DNA of 5,661 nucleotides from Elusimicrobiales bacterium (lineage in GTDB: Bacteria; Elusimicrobiota; Elusimicrobia; Elusimicrobiales; Elusimicrobiaceae), in NCBI GenBank assembly GCA_030540535.1, contig JAUNWB010000104.1, forward strand, positions 1 through 5,661. The letters are read 5' to 3'. A program made the translations under genes and the position numbers. The notes under the pieces are model-generated. The model saw nothing but the letters and a program-made list of their open reading frames with translations, was not told where the DNA came from and ran no database searches. This document shows, piece by piece, positions 3,616 through 5,661 of the stretch; the first letter of the stretch is position 1; every line of letters starts with the position of its first letter.

Positions 3616-4479
3616 ATCCATTTATTATTTTATTTGCTGAGAATACACAAATAATAAGGAAACCTTTCCGGACATTATGAGTTCTTCCGTTTTCCACTTA
3701 TTGCAGCCGAAGCTCACAATAAGTATTTTCCGCAACCGCCTTTTTGATAGAGTGGCTGATCTCTAATACCATATGATTACTCTAATTTCATCATTCAGTT
3801 GACACTGCCGCGCCATAAATCTCCGCTAAGAGAACCTTGCAGATTCCATTAAACACATCAGAGCCTTGCGAGACTCCTCAGTGACTGTATTACATTACTG
3901 TTACAGTATTAGGTTGCTTTCATCATATAGTGACACAGGCTTTCGCTTAATTTGTCAAATGTATTTTGTAAAATGATATTCTTTTTTTAAAATTTCACAT
4001 CATATCATATACAGGTGCCATGTACGGTCCCCATTCAATTAAATCTTACAGAGTATGTGCTGTGTCAGCGGCTTCGTTGTCTTTTGGACTACAAAATACC
4101 ACACACACCCATGTCTTTCGGTTATTATTCCTACTTAACGGTTATGTAAGCTACTTTGGGAAATCCCAACTCACTTATACAACTGGATATCGCCTTCGTC
4201 TAATAATTACTCAGACTGTATATCCTCCTGATTCACCATCATATCTTCATAAGCTTGCATGAACTATCTGATTTGCGGTCAGAAAATGATTCTCAGCGGT
4301 CGCCCCTGAATCACCTTGTCATTCCTTATTTCATGATACTATTTCCGCATTACGCGAAATAGGATCTTTTGAATCCTTGGCATGTCAGTTTTGTTTGAAT
4401 TGACCATATTTCTATGGCGATGATTTGTAAGATCACCTTTATCTACCTCACAGTAGATTATCACCGTCAAACCGGTAAA
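3616..4479 (-). ncRNA. Candidate large structured RNA (864-nt gap) between tRNA-fMet and tRNA-Gly
   Basis: No convincing protein gene is seen. On the minus strand many hairpins carry the stable loops typical of folded RNA: CCATA-GAAA-TATGG (4417-4404), GG-GCGA-CC inside CAG/CTG and TGATT/AATCA (4313-4287), two related GCAA-loop hairpins (3876-3861 and 3846-3832), and CTTATTG/CAATAAG capped by AGC-TTCG-GCT (3723-3697). Others are ATCTAC/GTAGAT (4458-4441), CTATTTC/GAAATAG (4362-4339), GGATAT/ATATCC enclosing GTCT/AGAC (4225-4185), TTGGG/CCCAA (4169-4156), TACTG/CAGTA (3908-3896) and TTATTTG/CAAATAA (3654-3630). GNRA and UUCG loops read correctly only on the minus strand, the strand of the tRNAs. 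Size, phage setting and tRNA linkage recall ROOL and GOLLD RNAs, but no consensus from either was recognised. Confidence 0.5.
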
Positions 4480-4553
4480 TTGCGAGGGTGAGATTCGAAC
4501 TCACGACCTTCAGGGCATGAACCTGACGAGCTACCAGACTGCTCCACCCCGCG
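4480..4553 (-). tRNA. Initiator tRNA-fMet(CAT)
   Basis: A 74-nt minus-strand tRNA with initiator features. The first pair is a C-A mismatch (CGCGGGG/CCTCGCA), the D-stem GAGC/GCTC has A11-T24, and the whole sequence resembles bacterial initiators (GGAGCAGTCTGGTAGCTCGT). The anticodon stem TCAGG/CCTGA encloses TTCATGC (anticodon CAT), so the usual three G-C pairs near the loop are AGG/CCT here. The T-arm is GTGAG-TTCGAAT-CTCAC. Discriminator is A and CCA is not encoded. Confidence 0.93.
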
Positions 4554-4564
4554 TCATTTGAAAG

Positions 4565-4588
4565 ATCCGTAGACTTTCGCCTACGGAT
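4565..4588 (-). terminator. Strong hairpin after the HU gene, likely weak terminator
   Basis: ATCCGTAG/CTACGGAT (4588-4581 with 4572-4565) gives 8 perfect pairs. On the minus strand a G-U and a C-G pair extend it and it is capped by GAAA. It is followed by CTTTC, a poor T-run, so termination may be partial. It could instead mark the 5' boundary of the tRNA precursor. It lies 41 nt after the HU stop and 11 nt before tRNA-fMet. Confidence 0.5.
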
Positions 4589-4629
4589 ATAGGAAAGAAA
4601 GATCTGATTTACACGTTATTTAATTTCAA

Positions 4630-4902
4630 TTAAGCATTAAGAGCTGCCTTGATCGGAGTACCAAACTTGCATTTTGGAGCATACTTTGCTTCAACATCCA
4701 CGGACTCTCCAGTTCTCGGATTACGTCTGGTACAAGCGTCCTTATGTACACTACACAGGGTAACGCCATCCATTAGTTTTACTTCCTCAGCGGGTAATGT
4801 TGCAAATACAACGTCCTGCATTACATCTAATACACTCTTAATCTTCTTCTGGGTATCACCAGTTCTCTCGGCAATTGCCTTTGCTAAATCACTTTTATTC
4901 AT
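4630..4902 (-). CDS. HU-family histone-like DNA-binding protein
   Basis: A 90-residue protein, the normal length for HU. The N-terminal helices (MNKSDLAKAIAERTGDTQKK, then KIKSVLDVMQDVVFATL) form the dimer core. The DNA-binding arm carries the family signature RNPRTGE at residues 60-66, whose proline kinks DNA. The C-terminus FGTPIKAALNA is a variant of the usual ending. HU dimers bend and compact DNA; phage copies such as TF1 of SPO1 act on the phage genome. Unusual here are cysteines C50, C57 and C78 plus H53 around the arm, where ordinary HU proteins rarely have any; a metal site or redox role is conceivable but unproven. The ATG at 4902 follows AGAAGGAG with 8 nt spacing. The gene lies downstream of the zinc-ribbon gene and upstream of the tRNA island. 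Confidence 0.93.
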   Translation of the reverse strand: MNKSDLAKAIAERTGDTQKKIKSVLDVMQDVVFATLPAEEVKLMDGVTLCSVHKDACTRRNPRTGESVDVEAKYAPKCKFGTPIKAALNA

Positions 4903-4926
4903 TTTTAATTCTCCTTCTGTTGTTTA

Positions 4927-4961
4927 ATTATATTTTTTCTCCATCACACATCGGATGGAGA
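4927..4961 (-). promoter_or_regulatory. Hairpin and -10-like site upstream of HU
   Basis: TCTCCATC/GATGGAGA (4961-4954 with 4945-4938) is a perfect 8-bp stem with an 8-nt loop. It is followed on the minus strand by AAAAAA and TATAAT (4932-4927). No good -35 is seen at 16-18 bp, so this is either a promoter relying on another signal or a leader hairpin. It is not a minus-strand terminator, because A and not T follows. On the plus strand the T-run precedes the stem. Confidence 0.35.
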
Positions 4962-4972
4962 CATTAGCTGAT

Positions 4973-5314
4973 TTAAGTAAAAATATTCTTTGCAATTTCT
5001 GCACCTTTTTCATCAAGCAGATTATACGATGTAATATAGTTTGTGCTAACAATATTTCCATCTTTATCTGTTTTTTCAATTTTGATTCCTTTGCATTCCG
5101 AATTTGTACAAGTCATAATGCTTCCTGAAATCCAAGTCATAGGTTTCCCGCAAGCCTTACAAATATGCTTACTGCAAAATCGCTCTTGTTGATCCTGCAA
5201 CTTCTTTGGATCAGAGGTCTTTCGTTTAAATGGTTTACAGTTGTAGGCAGCTCCTAATTCTTCTAAAGAAGTATAATGTTCCATGGTATTACTGCCTAAT
5301 CTATAATTCTTCAT
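4973..5314 (-). CDS. Small zinc-ribbon protein of unknown function
   Basis: A 113-residue protein with a likely zinc site: C52-x2-C55 (HICKACGKPM) and C69-x4-C74 (TCTNSECKG), the spacing of topoisomerase-like zinc ribbons. Before it is a polar N-terminal part (TSLEELGAAY at 15-24, then KRKTSDPKKLQDQQERF). After it comes a short hydrophilic domain (IKIEKTDKDGNIV) and a C-terminal segment (TSYNLLDEKGAEIAKNIF). C47 and H50 lie close to the first pair. It probably contacts nucleic acid or protein, but no function can be assigned. The start at 5314 is chosen because GGAGGAG lies 6 nt upstream. An in-frame ATG at 5377 with AAGGA would add 21 residues (starting MNAPPQALYVAAYNEYLEEN) and cannot be excluded, since that segment also reads as coding. 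The gene precedes HU in the same direction. Confidence 0.78.
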   Translation of the reverse strand: MKNYRLGSNTMEHYTSLEELGAAYNCKPFKRKTSDPKKLQDQQERFCSKHICKACGKPMTWISGSIMTCTNSECKGIKIEKTDKDGNIVSTNYITSYNLLDEKGAEIAKNIFT

Positions 5315-5377
5315 TGTATTCTCCTCCAAATATTCGTTATAAGCTGCCACATACAAAGCCTGCGGCGGGGCATTCAT

Positions 5378-5661
5378 TGCAATTCCTTATTTATATTCCG
5401 CTTCGGCAATAGCGGATGAAGTACTTTTCTTCAAATAACTATTTAACTACATGTATATTATTTGATGTACCTGAAGAGTTAACGTAGTGAAAAGTAGTTT
5501 CTCTCATATAGCGGACGAATTTACAATTGCAATTTATGTTAGCTTTATTGATTTTTTTGAACGTTAAAAATTGAGAACTATGCCAAATTTTACCCCTTTT
5601 TTACAAAATTGGATAGGAACTTATCTTTATCCATTTTATACAATAACTTTAATAAACTACG
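5378..5661 (-). promoter_or_regulatory. AT-rich non-coding leader with inverted repeats
   Basis: No gene is supported in these 284 bases. On the minus strand the visible structures are TCCGCT/AGCGGA (5416-5411 with 5402-5397), only 7 nt before the AAGGA that precedes ATG 5377; TCAAATAA/TTATTTGA (5465-5458 with 5438-5431, 19-nt loop); and TGGATA/TATCCA near the right edge, which could be the end of an upstream transcript. TCCGCTAT occurs twice, near 5510 and 5416. A weak promoter TTAACT-16 bp-TAATAT can be drawn just upstream of the 8-bp repeat, but I do not rely on it. Confidence 0.35.

Noticed and set aside
4020..4262. Open plus-strand frame of 80 codons in the large gap
   Set aside because: No Shine-Dalgarno and unlikely composition (rich in His, Tyr, Ser and Thr with no domain). 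The region instead shows minus-strand hairpins.
4339..4464. Minus-strand frame of 41 codons starting at GTG in the large gap
   Set aside because: No ribosome site, and three strong hairpins fall within it. I favour structured RNA, though a small gene is not fully excluded.
4649..4927. Open plus-strand frame of 92 codons opposite HU
   Set aside because: It is a shadow of the HU gene, has no ribosome site, and the minus-strand product is an unmistakable HU protein.

Overview
This looks like part of a phage or prophage genome from a low-GC Gram-positive host, probably a clostridium-like Firmicute. The reasons are AT-rich DNA, strong GGAGG-type ribosome binding sites, a BRO-N/KilAC antirepressor, a small HU protein, a zinc-ribbon protein, and eleven tRNA genes on the minus strand interleaved with long stretches that lack convincing genes. 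None of the ten tRNAs whose 3' end is visible encodes CCA. The host assignment is inference.

Layout, read in the minus-strand direction (high to low coordinates): an AT-rich leader (5661-5315), a zinc-ribbon protein (5314-4973), an HU-like protein (4902-4630) and a hairpin (4588-4565). The tRNA island follows: initiator Met(CAT), Gly(TCC), Glu(TTC), Leu(TAG), Ser(TGA), Tyr(GTA), Ser(GCT), Leu(TAA), Leu(CAA) and Asn(GTT). After it come a structured leader (1049-937), the antirepressor gene (876-109), an intrinsic terminator (98-65) and a tRNA-Phe(GAA) cut by the window edge. A small protein frame broken by one +1 shift lies between tRNA-Ser(TGA) and tRNA-Tyr and runs into the tRNA-Tyr gene.

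The gaps in the island are not empty. On the plus strand, between tRNA-Leu(TAA) and tRNA-Ser(GCT), is what looks like a type I toxin-antitoxin system. It has a 28-residue single-membrane-span peptide with its own promoter, and about 190 bases downstream of its stop a short RNA driven by a consensus promoter and closed by an intrinsic terminator. The predicted first 12 bases of that RNA are perfectly complementary to the toxin coding region, and a 7-base loop in each RNA is complementary to the other. A second plus-strand RNA of about 236 nt (2643-2878) has an extended -10 promoter, a 12-bp stem joining its two ends, and a T6 tail. On the minus strand, a compact pseudoknotted fold lies 5 nt downstream of tRNA-Glu. 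Two larger gaps (3085-3542 and 3616-4479) hold many hairpins; those in the larger gap carry GNRA and UUCG loops on the minus strand. This setting recalls the large tRNA-linked phage RNAs ROOL and GOLLD, but family membership cannot be decided by eye.

How the parts may work together (inference): the minus-strand transcript supplies tRNAs and structured RNAs during phage growth and leads into the antirepressor through a switch-like leader. The plus-strand toxin/antitoxin pair is embedded in the array, and a possible minus-strand promoter would make RNA antisense to both toxin and antitoxin. All fold, promoter and RNA calls come from reading complementarity by eye and have not been tested by folding or homology search.
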